Source: Alphaproteobacteria bacterium
GTDB taxonomy: Bacteria > Pseudomonadota > Alphaproteobacteria > DSM-16000 > Inquilinaceae
Direction: 5' to 3'
Length of the DNA stretch: 42,401 nucleotides
Assembly (NCBI GenBank): GCA_028281925.1
Contig: JANQIX010000112.1
Coordinates: forward strand, 1-42,401
A program made the translations under genes and the position numbers. Numbering within the stretch: position 1 is the stretch's first letter; every line of letters begins with the position of its first letter. The notes below the pieces were generated by a model that did no database searches, was not told the DNA's origin, and was given only the letters and a program-made list of their open reading frames with translations. Positions 1-8,981 of this stretch are shown one piece after another.

Positions 1-786
1 GGCGTCACGGCCTCGGCGACGGAGCTTCAGTCCACGGCGGAGTCCATGGCGGCGATCGCGGAGCAAACGAGCAGCCAGTCGACGACCGTCGCCAGCGCGT
101 CGGAGCAGGCGACGGGCAATGTCGAGACGGTCGCCTCGGCGTCCGACGAGCTGGGCAGCTCCATCGCCGAGATCAGCCAGCAGGTGCAGCGACAGGCGGA
201 CATGGCCGCTGAGGCGGCGATGGCGGCGGAGACCAGCAATGAACAGGTGCGAAGCCTGGCGGCGCGCACCGACAGCATCGGTGAGGTGGTGAACCTGATC
301 ACCGGCATTGCCGAGCAGACCAATCTGCTGGCGCTGAACGCCACCATCGAGGCGGCCCGCGCCGGCGATGCGGGCAAGGGTTTCGCCGTGGTCGCCAGCG
401 AGGTTAAGTCGCTGGCCAATCAGACCGCCAAGGCCACTGAGCAGATCGCTGAGCAGATCAAGGCCGTGCAGGAGCAGACGGGCTCCACGGTCGATGCCAT
501 CCGCCTGATCAACGAAAAGATCGAAGCGATGAAAGAGGTGTCGGCCGCGGTCGCCTCTGCGATCGAAGAGCAGAACGCCGCGACGCAGGAGATCGGTCGC
601 AATGCCCAGGAGGCCTCGGTCGGCAACCGACAGGTGTCGGAGTCGATCACCGGTGTGACCCAAGCGGCCGGCGAAGCCGGCCAGGGCGCCGGCGATGTGC
701 TGAGCGCGGCCCGCGAACTGGCGCAGCAGGGCGAGGTTCTGTCCGGCGAGGTCGCCGCCTTCATCGAACAAGTGCGCGCGGCCTGA
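1..786 (+). CDS. Methyl-accepting chemotaxis protein, C-terminal part (5' end outside window)
   Basis: The open frame runs in from the left edge and ends with TGA at 784-786, giving 261 visible residues. They form the cytoplasmic signalling domain of a chemoreceptor: long Ala/Glu/Gln-rich heptads and the hairpin tip EQTNLLALNATIEAARAG, the site where MCPs bind CheA and CheW. The tip is followed by GKGFAVVASEVKSLANQT. There is no C-terminal CZB or PilZ domain, and no CheR/CheB-docking pentapeptide is visible. Sensor, membrane and HAMP regions must lie upstream, so the ligand cannot be inferred. It is the first of four consecutive MCP genes on this strand and is followed by a hairpin at 805-836. 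The family call is certain; full length and start are unknown. Confidence 0.95.
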   Translation, partial: GVTASATELQSTAESMAAIAEQTSSQSTTVASASEQATGNVETVASASDELGSSIAEISQQVQRQADMAAEAAMAAETSNEQVRSLAARTDSIGEVVNLITGIAEQTNLLALNATIEAARAGDAGKGFAVVASEVKSLANQTAKATEQIAEQIKAVQEQTGSTVDAIRLINEKIEAMKEVSAAVASAIEEQNAATQEIGRNAQEASVGNRQVSESITGVTQAAGEAGQGAGDVLSAARELAQQGEVLSGEVAAFIEQVRAA

Positions 787-804
787 CCGCTCCGGTCGCA
801 GTTT

Positions 805-836
805 GCGGTCGGTCACCGGAGACGGTAACCGACCGC
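805..836 (+). terminator. Hairpin after the first MCP gene, possible terminator
   Basis: A 14-bp stem (805-818 with 823-836, one mismatch) closes a GAGA tetraloop, 19 bp after the stop codon of the first MCP. No T-run follows, so termination may be weak or Rho-assisted. The rest of the 338-bp gap up to 1124 shows no convincing gene. Confidence 0.5.
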
Positions 837-1124
837 TGCCGCGATCCGGTCCCAATCCATCCGGAACATTAGCGCCGCGCCGGCCCGGACCGGTGCGGCA
901 TTTTTCCCGCAGGCGTCCCGGGCTGCCGCCGCAGGGATTTGGCCGCTGCCCGGCTGCGGCCGTTCACGCTCAAACAGTCGTCGACCGACGGCGTGACCGA
1001 GCCCGACTCCTGTTCTCGTTATCACGCAACGCACAATTACCCGTTTTTAACCCGCACACGGGATTATGCAGGGCGGCACGTGCGTGCCCGGGGATACCCC
1101 GATCCGTACGCCAAAGAGGGCCCC

Positions 1125-3506
1125 ATGACCATCCGCCGCCTGTCCATTTTCGTGATCGTGCTTCTGCTTGCCAGCGGCTGCCTGATGTCGGGCATCGCGC
1201 TCGTGGAACGCCAGAAAGTCTACAATCTCCACGATATGTGGCTGATGGATCGCGAGGCCAATTCCCATCGCGCGCAGCTGCTGCGGGAAATCCGCGAAGT
1301 CGTCGGGTACGGCGGCATGATCCACCAGTTCAAGAACTATGTGCTGCGCCACGATGAACACCGCGTCGCGGTGGTCGAGAATGCAATCGGTGTCGCGCTG
1401 CGCAACCTTGAGGAATACGAGAATCTCGGGCTTTCGGTGGCCGAGCGGGATGCCGTGGAAGCCATTCGCGATGTCATCCGGCAGTATCGCGAGGGCATTG
1501 ATGTGGCCGTCGCCATGGTCGCCGAAGGTGCCACTGTCGACGAGATCGATGGAGCCGTCATCGTCAACGACACACCGGCCCTGGATGGCTTGATCACGCT
1601 GGCTGAGGCGATCCGCGCCGACCGCTCCAACCCCGAAGGGTTGACGCGCGCCGACCTGCTGGGCGAGCTGCGCGATGCCATGGGTTTCGGCGGGTTCATC
1701 CATCAATTCAAGAATCTGGTGATCCGGCGGGATATCGCGCGGATCGAGCGCGTCGAGACGGCGCGGCAGGCCGTCGACGCAACTCTGGCGGCATACCGTT
1801 CGCTTCCGATCACGCAGGAGGAAACGGCCGCCCTTACCGCCATCGAAGGGGTCGCGGATCGATATACCGGGACGCTCAACACCATTCGCCGAATGATCGA
1901 CGAGGGCAGAAGCGCGGTGGAGATCGACGCCGTCGTTCGCATTGACGACGGCCCGGCAATCGAAGCTCTGGCGGCGCTGCAGCGTGCAGACATCGATGCA
2001 GGGCGGCAACTCATCGTCCTGATTGGCAACGCCTTAAGCGAGTTCGAGCGGACGATGACGGTCATGAGTGCCGGAATCGCCGGCACCAGCGTGATGATCA
2101 TCGCCCTGGTCACCTGGATTCTGCGCCGCCGCATCGTCAGACCGGTTGACCAACTGACGCACAGCATGCAGCGCCTCGCCGGCGGCGATGCCTCACCCGC
2201 CGGCGATGGTAACGACGAAGCCATCGCTTACCGGGCCAGCCGCAACGACGAAATCGGCCGCATGGCCGCCGCGCTGGAGGTGTTTCGTGAGAACACCTTG
2301 AAGATCCAGAAACTGCAGGCGGACGCCGAGCGCGCCGAAGTTGAGGCGACGGCACAGCGCAAGCATGCCATTCAGCACATGGTCGGTGCCGTCGAGCGCG
2401 AAATGGAGAAGGCTCTGACTGCCGTCATGGGCCAAGCCGCGGAAATGGATACTGCGGTGGAAGACATGAGCGGCCTCAATGACCGGATGGCCGTCTGCTC
2501 CGACGGCGCGGCCGAGGCCGCCGATCTGGCGCTGTCGAACGCCCAGACGGTCGCCGCGGCGGCTGAGGAACTGCATGCGTCCATTGGCGAGATCGGGCGC
2601 CAGGTGACACATTCCACCGCAGTGGCCGACCGGTCGATGACGCTGGCCAGCGAAGCACAGGCCACTGTCGGCGGCCTGTCTCAGACGGCCGAGCAGATCG
2701 GCACCGTGGTCGAGCTGATCCGGCGCGTGGCGGACCAAACCAACCTGCTGGCGCTGAATGCCACCATTGAGGCAGCCCGCGCCGGAGAGGCCGGTCGCGG
2801 ATTCGCGGTCGTCGCAGGCGAGGTCAAGAGCCTCGCCAACCAGACAGCACGGTCGACCGAAGAAATCGCCCAGCAGGTCGAAGCCGTCCAGGGCATCAGC
2901 CGCCAAGTAGCTGACGCGATCGGCAACGTGACCGAGACAATCGGGGATATGAACACCGTCGCCACGGCCATCGCTACGGCCGTCGATCAGCAGACGAACG
3001 CGACGCAGGAGATCTCCCGGACCATCGACCGCAGCGCCCACGCCTCCCGCGAAACCACCGAACGCATGACCGAGGTTCGCAACGAAGCCAAGGAAGCGGC
3101 GACCCTGTCACTACGGGTGAAGGCTGCATCCGGTGAGGTGAACGCGGAGGCGCAGCGCCTTTCGGACGCGATCACCCGCATTGTCCGCACATCGACGGAT
3201 GAGGCAGACCGGCGCCAGCACCGACGGTTCGACACCGCCATTCCCACAAGGGCCGGCGGCCAGCACGGCTCGCAGCCGGGCACCATCCGCAGCCTCTCCG
3301 CCGGCGGAGCGTTGGTCGAGATCGAAGGGGCCGTCCCTGCCGTCGGCGAGGCCGTCACGCTTCGCGGTCCAGCCGGCGAGACGTGGCAGGCCCGCGTCGT
3401 TGCGAACAGCAAGGCCGGAACGCATGTGGCGTTCGACGAACCGCTGGAAGGCGGTGACGAGGCCGCCAGCCGGATCGCCAAGCACCGGAACGCTTTGGCC
3501 GCTTGA
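1125..3506 (+). CDS. Methyl-accepting chemotaxis protein with duplicated sensor module and C-terminal PilZ-like domain
   Basis: This is a 793-residue transmembrane chemoreceptor. TM1 is about residues 5-25 and TM2 about 314-334. The periplasmic part holds two related modules (about 52-158 and 179-285), each opening with a GGxIHQFKN motif. HAMP (about 335-390) leads into the signalling domain, with tip DQTNLLALNATIEAARAG near 538-554. Residues 697-775 look like a PilZ domain: an Arg-rich RRQHRRF start, then SLSAGGALVEIEG. PilZ domains typically bind cyclic di-GMP, so the receptor may couple that messenger to chemotaxis. The usual D/N of the [D/N]xSxxG motif is replaced (RSLSAGG), so binding is not assured. 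The frame opens further upstream at 939, but ATG 1125 is chosen because AAAGAGG lies 5 bp before it and the residues before it do not look like an MCP. Confidence 0.93.
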   Translation: MTIRRLSIFVIVLLLASGCLMSGIALVERQKVYNLHDMWLMDREANSHRAQLLREIREVVGYGGMIHQFKNYVLRHDEHRVAVVENAIGVALRNLEEYENLGLSVAERDAVEAIRDVIRQYREGIDVAVAMVAEGATVDEIDGAVIVNDTPALDGLITLAEAIRADRSNPEGLTRADLLGELRDAMGFGGFIHQFKNLVIRRDIARIERVETARQAVDATLAAYRSLPITQEETAALTAIEGVADRYTGTLNTIRRMIDEGRSAVEIDAVVRIDDGPAIEALAALQRADIDAGRQLIVLIGNALSEFERTMTVMSAGIAGTSVMIIALVTWILRRRIVRPVDQLTHSMQRLAGGDASPAGDGNDEAIAYRASRNDEIGRMAAALEVFRENTLKIQKLQADAERAEVEATAQRKHAIQHMVGAVEREMEKALTAVMGQAAEMDTAVEDMSGLNDRMAVCSDGAAEAADLALSNAQTVAAAAEELHASIGEIGRQVTHSTAVADRSMTLASEAQATVGGLSQTAEQIGTVVELIRRVADQTNLLALNATIEAARAGEAGRGFAVVAGEVKSLANQTARSTEEIAQQVEAVQGISRQVADAIGNVTETIGDMNTVATAIATAVDQQTNATQEISRTIDRSAHASRETTERMTEVRNEAKEAATLSLRVKAASGEVNAEAQRLSDAITRIVRTSTDEADRRQHRRFDTAIPTRAGGQHGSQPGTIRSLSAGGALVEIEGAVPAVGEAVTLRGPAGETWQARVVANSKAGTHVAFDEPLEGGDEAASRIAKHRNALAA

Positions 3507-3525
3507 CGGCCGGGGTGCTGTCCGT

Positions 3526-3554
3526 CCGGATGCGGCAAAGGGTTCCGCATCCGG
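3526..3554 (+). terminator. Hairpin after the MCP-PilZ gene, possible terminator
   Basis: A perfect 10-bp stem (3526-3535 with 3545-3554) closes a 9-nt loop, 19 bp after the MCP-PilZ stop codon. T-containing sequence follows but no clean T-run. Confidence 0.5.
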
Positions 3555-3922
3555 CCTGATGCCGTTTCATCTTCACCGCATAGATTGAAATTAACCTGAT
3601 TTTTACAATCAGCAGCCAAAATCATCAGCAGTACAGATAATCAGTACCACGCGCTAAGTGGTCCGTCGAAATCCCGCCACTGCCTCATCCACTCGATGAC
3701 GGCCAGTGGTCCCCCCTCCCGTCGACCGGCTGCGCCGTCACGATGCCAGCCGATGATGCCCAGCACAGTCCGCCGGAACCCGCTCGGCCGCGATCGGCGA
3801 TCGACTGTGCCCGGCGGGCAGAACGATACACAGAGACTGTCGGTCGGCCGCGGCAGTTCGACGCCGGCGCAAAGACCGATACGAGGTGCACAACGGAACG
3901 AAGGCAGCCAAGGAGAGCCTAA
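3555..3922. other. Non-coding gap before third MCP gene
   Basis: No convincing gene is seen. The first part (about 3580-3640) is richer in A+T and may hold a promoter. The last bases provide an AAGGAG ribosome binding site for the gene at 3923. Short open frames here have no recognisable protein features. Confidence 0.4.
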
Positions 3923-6019
3923 ATGCTGCAGAATGCCGCTGGCAGAGTCCGCCTGACGACAAAGGCAAGCTTGCTCACCATTTCCGTCGTTCTCATCTTC
4001 GCCGCCGCTCTGTCCTACGCCTCCATAGCCCAGGTCAGAGGGTGGATCGAACAGCAAGTGATCGAGCGGCAGGCGTCCAGCCTGCGCGTGGCGGCGATGG
4101 TTCTGGCAGAGCGGTGGCCCGCTTTGCAGGTGAGCTTCGACGCCGAAAATGCCGTCGACCGGCTGGAGATCGCGGAACTCCCCGACTTCGACAGCCATGA
4201 CGCGATCGATCGCATCGGCTTCCTGACAGGGGAAACGGCAACCGTCTTCGCCTGGGATCCCGCAAACCGCGATTACTGGCGACGGACGACCAACATCGTC
4301 AAGCCGGATGGCACCCGAGCCGTCGGCACGCCGCTGGGGCGCGAAGGCGCCGTCTTCCCGGTGGTCCGTCAGGGTGAGACCTATCTGGGCGAGGCCGTCA
4401 TCCTTGGCGTGTCCTACTACACCATCTATCAGCCGATCCACTCGCCGGCCGGCGATGTCCTGGGCATTCTCTATGCAGGCGTGGAGAAGGAGAGGCTTGA
4501 GACCATCCTGTTCGGTGTCATCCGCGCCCTGGGGCTTGTGACGGTCATCGCCGCCGCAGTCTGCATGGCCGTGGCGCTGGTCGCCTATCGGGCCATGCTG
4601 CGCCCGATCCCCATGCTCTCGGCCATCATGCGGCGGCTGGCAACCAACGATACGGCCGTCGACATCCCGTATCGCGACCGCGGCGACGAGCTGGGCGAGA
4701 TGGCAGCGGCCGTGCAGGTCTTCAAGGACAACGCGATCCGCATCGACCAGCTTCATGCCGAGCGGGCCGCAGAGAGCGCCCAGCTGGAGGCACAACGCCA
4801 GCAACTGCTGCTGCGCACCCTGGGCGAATTCGTCACTGCGTCGGTGGAGGGCAACGAGGCCACCATCCGGATGACCCAGATGCGCCAGAGGCTGGTCACA
4901 ACCGGACGTGAAGTACAGACCATGGCCTCAGCCGTTGAAGAGCTGAGTGCGGCCATCACCGAGATCTCGAACAACGGCAACGAGGCGACGGTGGATGCCC
5001 GGACCTGTGAAGACGCCGCGGGGCTCGGCGTCGGCAAGGCCGACGAGGCCAGCCGGTCCATGGACGCAATCACCGGGGCGGTAAGCTCGGCTAAGTCGGC
5101 GGTGGAGGGCCTTGGCGACGCATCCGTCCAGATCGGCGAGATCGTGGCCGAGATCGAGGCTATCGCCGACCAGACGAACCTGCTGGCCCTCAACGCTACC
5201 ATCGAGGCCGCGCGCGCGGGCGAAGCGGGCAAGGGCTTTGCCGTCGTCGCGGCGGAGGTTAAGGGTCTGGCCAACCAGACAGCGAAGGCGACCGACGACA
5301 TCCGCAGCCGCATCGGCACTGTGCAAGGCAAAATCGGCGGCATCATCGGAACCATGGACGAAAGCACACGATCGGTTGACGAGGGCCGCACCGTGGTCGA
5401 GTCCGTGGGGGTTGAGCTGTCATCGGTCGCCCAGTCCGTCAACGGGGCGGCATCGAAGATCGCCAACATCGCGTCGATCCTGACCGAACAGTCGGCAGCG
5501 ACCGCGGAGCTGGCGCGTTCGGCATCCACCGTATCGGAAATCGCCGCTCGCAATACTTCGGACGTGGACGAGATGATGCAGGCGATGTTCAACCTGACGG
5601 ACTCGATGTCCAGCCGGTTCGACGAATTCGCCGAGCTTGGGCCTCTCGCCGTCATCCAGATCGCCAAGAACGACCATGTGCTGTTCAAGAAGCGGATCGT
5701 CGACGCGCTGCTGGGCTACGGCGACCTGTCCGCCGACGGCGTTCCCGACCACCATGGCTGCCGTCTCGGCAAATGGTATGACCACGCGGAAGACATCGTC
5801 CGGAACCAGCCGGCCTACCGGCAGCTGGCGGAGCCACACAAGCAGGTCCATAGTGCCGGCAAGCAGGTTCTAACACTGCTGCGCCGGGGGCGTGCGGACG
5901 AGGCGACTCTGGCTCTCGAACCGCTGAACCAGGCGTCGCGCGAGGTGATCGGGCTGCTCGACCAACTCAGGGAACAGGTGGCGGCTGCGCTGGAGGCGCA
6001 GACAGACGCCGCTGCATAG
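3923..6019 (+). CDS. Methyl-accepting chemotaxis protein with Cache-type sensor and C-terminal CZB domain
   Basis: This is a 698-residue receptor. TM1 is about 17-36 and TM2 about 200-222. Between them is a single Cache-like domain: GETATVFAWD near 103, then KPDGTRAVGTPLG, GETYLGEAVILG and YTIYQPI, ending in a GDVLGILYAGV strand. This is the pattern of sCache_3-type domains, which often bind small organic acids; the ligand here is unknown. HAMP (about 223-275) precedes the MCP domain with tip DQTNLLALNATIEAARAG. The last ~125 residues are a chemoreceptor zinc-binding (CZB) domain, with NDHVLFKKRI, GCRLGKWY and EPHKQVH supplying the expected 3-His/1-Cys ligands. CZB domains sense zinc or hypochlorite in other bacteria. 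ATG 3923 has AAGGAG 8 bp upstream. Its C-terminal half closely resembles the next gene, suggesting tandem duplication. Confidence 0.94.
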   Translation: MLQNAAGRVRLTTKASLLTISVVLIFAAALSYASIAQVRGWIEQQVIERQASSLRVAAMVLAERWPALQVSFDAENAVDRLEIAELPDFDSHDAIDRIGFLTGETATVFAWDPANRDYWRRTTNIVKPDGTRAVGTPLGREGAVFPVVRQGETYLGEAVILGVSYYTIYQPIHSPAGDVLGILYAGVEKERLETILFGVIRALGLVTVIAAAVCMAVALVAYRAMLRPIPMLSAIMRRLATNDTAVDIPYRDRGDELGEMAAAVQVFKDNAIRIDQLHAERAAESAQLEAQRQQLLLRTLGEFVTASVEGNEATIRMTQMRQRLVTTGREVQTMASAVEELSAAITEISNNGNEATVDARTCEDAAGLGVGKADEASRSMDAITGAVSSAKSAVEGLGDASVQIGEIVAEIEAIADQTNLLALNATIEAARAGEAGKGFAVVAAEVKGLANQTAKATDDIRSRIGTVQGKIGGIIGTMDESTRSVDEGRTVVESVGVELSSVAQSVNGAASKIANIASILTEQSAATAELARSASTVSEIAARNTSDVDEMMQAMFNLTDSMSSRFDEFAELGPLAVIQIAKNDHVLFKKRIVDALLGYGDLSADGVPDHHGCRLGKWYDHAEDIVRNQPAYRQLAEPHKQVHSAGKQVLTLLRRGRADEATLALEPLNQASREVIGLLDQLREQVAAALEAQTDAAA

Positions 6020-6262
6020 GTGGCAGACCGCTCACGCTGGCGGCTCCTGCTGGATCTCATGGTCGAAGCGCGCCAACAAATCGGCAACCATGGCGCGCTT
6101 CACCAGATCGATTAGAAGTCGAATATGTGTTCTGTAGTTGTTTGACGGAGTTATTACGCAAGAATTGATAGTTCAAGCACTAACCTTAATTGTTGAGAAA
6201 TGTCTCATCGCGACAATGGGTAGCAGAAAGCGATTTTGATCAAAACGCGGAAAGGAACGCTG

Positions 6263-8002
6263 ATGTACGCGTTTTGCGCCACGATTCGCGGCAGACTTGT
6301 GATCGTCACGATCGCGCTTTGCGCGGTCGTTCTTGTCATATCAGGGCGGACATATCATGCGTCCGATATCCAATCCCGGCTGGCGGGAGAGGCCACGGCG
6401 TTGTTGGACCAATTGCCCGACGGTGCGGAGATCGCGCCTGCGACCGAGATCCAGACAGTTCGCGAGACTCTGACCCGGCTCGGAGATGCCGGCTCGGCTC
6501 TGGCTACCGAAACTCTGGTTCTGGCCGGTACCGGCCTGATCATCTTGGCCGGTGCGGCTTGGCTGATGTCCGGTGGCTTGTTCGGCCCCATACGGACCAT
6601 GACGCGGACGATGGATCGGATTGCCGAGTGCAAGCATGACCTGACGGTGCCGGCCCTTGGACGGCGGGACGAGTTGGGCCGCATGGCTCAGGCAGTCGAG
6701 GCCTTCCGCAGATGCGTCGCGGAGCGGGCGGAGCTGGAACATGACCGGGATCAGACCACGCAGCACGCCGAGCAGCAGCGTCGGCAGACCATGCTGGCCC
6801 TGTTGCATGACCTTGTGGACGTCGCCGTGGACGGCAACGAGGCGATGATCGCCATGGTCCGGATGCAGCGCAGCGTCGTCGGCACCGAAGACCAAGTACA
6901 GTCCATGGCCTCTGCAATGGAGGAAATGCGGGCCGCCATCAACGAAATCTCGGAGAACAGCGAACGCGCGATCACGGAAGCGCGGGCGTCCGATGACGCA
7001 GCGACCGACGGCGTGCGCAAGGCAACGCAAGCCAGCGGATCGATGGACCGGATCACCGCCGCCGTCGGCGAGGCCAAGTCGGAAGTCGGCGACCTTGCCG
7101 AGGCGTCCGCGGAGATCGGTGAGATCGTGGGCGAGATCGACGCGATTGCGGAGCAGACCAATCTGCTGGCGCTGAACGCCACTATCGAAGCGGCCCGGGC
7201 CGGCGAGGCCGGTAAGGGCTTCGCCGTCGTCGCCGCAGAGGTCAAGGCGCTGGCCACGCAGACCGGAAAGGCCACCGACGATATCCGTGAACGCATCGGA
7301 AATCTCAGCGGCAAGATGGAGCGCATTACGGGCGCCATGGAGGCCAGCACCGAGGCCGTGCAGTCGGGGCGCACCGTGGTCGACGACCTTGGGCAGGGGC
7401 TGGAGGTGATTGCCGGCAACGTCAAGGCCGTCACCGGGAAGATGACCGAGATCTCCTCCATCCTCACCGAACAGACCGCGGCATCGGAGGAGATTTCCAA
7501 GGCGGCGGTGCGCGTGTCCGATATCGCCTCCGCCAATGCCGATGAGATCAAGGATGCCATCGGGCAGATGGAGCTGTTGAGCCAGGCACTGAACCGGCAG
7601 GTCGGCACCTTCGCCGAGTTTGGATCGGCGGCCACCATCGAGATCGCCCGCAACGACCACACCGTCTTCAAGAAACGGATCATCGATGCGGTGCTTGGGA
7701 ACAACGACCTGACGGCCGACGGCATCCCCGACCACCACGCCTGCCGGCTCGGCAAGTGGTATGACCAGGCGGACGACCTGATCCGTGCGCAGCCGGCCTA
7801 TCACCGGCTGGCGGAGCCGCACAAGCAAGTCCACGCCTACGGCAAGCAGGTGCTGACACTGCTGCGCCAAGGCCGGTGCAACGACGCGTCGGAGGCGCTC
7901 GATCCGCTGAACGACGCCTCGCATGAGGTGATCGCGCTGTTGAACGAACTCAGCGAACAGGTCGCCGCTGCCACAGAGACGGAGCAAACCAGAGCCGCAT
8001 AG
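6263..8002 (+). CDS. Methyl-accepting chemotaxis protein with minimal sensor region and C-terminal CZB domain
   Basis: This is a 579-residue receptor. TM1 is about 9-27 and TM2 about 84-105, leaving only ~55 periplasmic residues, too few for a Cache or four-helix sensor. HAMP follows, then the signalling domain with tip EQTNLLALNATIEAARAG. The C-terminus is a CZB domain with the metal-ligand motifs NDHTVFKKRI, ACRLGKWY and EPHKQVH. Sensing therefore probably occurs through CZB or within the membrane rather than by a periplasmic ligand. ATG 6263 is preferred because AAAGGA lies 6 bp upstream; an in-frame TTG at 6236 would add nine residues. From the MCP domain to the end it parallels the preceding gene closely, while the sensor part is unrelated, as expected after duplication and domain swapping. 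The 243-bp gap before it is A+T-rich. Confidence 0.94.
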   Translation: MYAFCATIRGRLVIVTIALCAVVLVISGRTYHASDIQSRLAGEATALLDQLPDGAEIAPATEIQTVRETLTRLGDAGSALATETLVLAGTGLIILAGAAWLMSGGLFGPIRTMTRTMDRIAECKHDLTVPALGRRDELGRMAQAVEAFRRCVAERAELEHDRDQTTQHAEQQRRQTMLALLHDLVDVAVDGNEAMIAMVRMQRSVVGTEDQVQSMASAMEEMRAAINEISENSERAITEARASDDAATDGVRKATQASGSMDRITAAVGEAKSEVGDLAEASAEIGEIVGEIDAIAEQTNLLALNATIEAARAGEAGKGFAVVAAEVKALATQTGKATDDIRERIGNLSGKMERITGAMEASTEAVQSGRTVVDDLGQGLEVIAGNVKAVTGKMTEISSILTEQTAASEEISKAAVRVSDIASANADEIKDAIGQMELLSQALNRQVGTFAEFGSAATIEIARNDHTVFKKRIIDAVLGNNDLTADGIPDHHACRLGKWYDQADDLIRAQPAYHRLAEPHKQVHAYGKQVLTLLRQGRCNDASEALDPLNDASHEVIALLNELSEQVAAATETEQTRAA

Positions 8003-8004
8003 GC

Positions 8005-8025
8005 TGTGCATAGGCGGTATGCACA
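8005..8025 (+). terminator. Small inverted repeat after the fourth MCP gene
   Basis: TGTGCAT and ATGCACA form a perfect 7-bp stem with a 7-nt loop, starting 2 bp after the stop codon. There is no T-run. It could be a weak terminator or a processing hairpin. Confidence 0.3.
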
Positions 8026-8155
8026 CCGCATCAGGCGTTGTGCACTGCGGTCCGACTTGCTAAGAGACGCGCCCACGTGAATTGGGCGGGGCGCGAGGGC
8101 ACGAAATTGCCGCTCTCATAGCCGCAGATCGGACCGCCCGCGGAAACGACCGCCC

Positions 8156-8953
8156 ATGGCAAGCTATCTCGACGACCTGGAAGCGCAGACGATCTATATC
8201 CTGCGCGAAGCCTTCAACCGCATCTCGCCCTTGGGCATGCTGTGGTCTATCGGCAAAGACTCCACCGCCCTGTTGTGGATGGTGCGCAAGGCCTTCTTCG
8301 GCCATGCGCCGATCCCCATGATCCAGCTCGACACGGCCATGGAACTGCCGGAGGTCTATGCCTTCCGCGACCAGATTGTGCGTGACTGGAACCTCAATCT
8401 GGTGGTGGAGATGTGCCCGCCGGAAGAGGACATGGACCCCACCCTGCCCCCAGCCTCGCGGGCGGCAGCGCGCAAGACGGAAGGGTTGAAGGCGCTGTTG
8501 GCGCGCGACAAGTATCAGGGCCTGCTTGTCGGCATCCGGCGCGACGAACAGTCAACCCGCGCCAAGGAACGCGTGTTCAGTCCGCGCAGCCTGGATGGAG
8601 CCTGGGATTTCCGCGATCAGCCGCCGGAGTTCTGGGACCAGTACAAGACCGATTTCCCCGACGGCGTGCATGTGCGCATCCACCCCCTGCTGCACTGGAC
8701 CGAACTGGACATCTGGCGGTACACGCAGCGTGAGGGCATCCCCATCGTGCCGCTCTATCTCGCACAGAACGGCAAGCGCTATCGGTCGCTGGGTGAAAAG
8801 AACATCACCTTCCCGATCGAAAGTAACGCCGCCACCATCGACGACATCATCGCCGAGTTGGAGGTGACCCGAACGCCGGAGCGCGCCGGTCGGGCGATGG
8901 ATCACGAAGCCGAAGACAGCTTCGAACGGCTGCGCGCCAGCGGCTACATGTAA
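8156..8953 (+). CDS. cysD: Sulfate adenylyltransferase subunit 2 (CysD)
   Basis: This is the catalytic small subunit of ATP sulfurylase, which adenylates sulfate to adenosine 5'-phosphosulfate, driven by GTP hydrolysis in CysN. The 265 residues start with the family signature YLDDLEAQTIYILREAFNR, followed by the PP-loop SIGKDST, then GIRRDEQSTRAKERVFSPR, RDQPPEFWDQYKTDF and HPLLHWTELDIWRY. It ends in the typical ERAGRAMDHEAEDSFERLRASGYM block. The length is somewhat shorter than the ~300 residues of the enterobacterial protein but matches the alphaproteobacterial CysD/NodP type. It lies 28 bp upstream of cysNC and forms an operon with it. No clear Shine-Dalgarno precedes ATG 8156, but the protein aligns from this start. 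Cellular location is cytoplasmic. Confidence 0.96.
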   Translation: MASYLDDLEAQTIYILREAFNRISPLGMLWSIGKDSTALLWMVRKAFFGHAPIPMIQLDTAMELPEVYAFRDQIVRDWNLNLVVEMCPPEEDMDPTLPPASRAAARKTEGLKALLARDKYQGLLVGIRRDEQSTRAKERVFSPRSLDGAWDFRDQPPEFWDQYKTDFPDGVHVRIHPLLHWTELDIWRYTQREGIPIVPLYLAQNGKRYRSLGEKNITFPIESNAATIDDIIAELEVTRTPERAGRAMDHEAEDSFERLRASGYM

Positions 8954-8981
8954 GCCCCCGGCGCCACGGAGTTTCCCTGCC

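Noticed and set aside
803..1357. Long open frames overlapping the start of the MCP-PilZ gene
   Set aside because: Their Arg/Pro-rich composition is typical of off-frame reading in GC-rich DNA, and they overlap a well-supported gene.
8070..8088. Inverted repeat CGCCC/GGGCG upstream of cysD as a riboswitch
   Set aside because: The stem is only 5 bp and no conserved SAM or other riboswitch core could be recognised.
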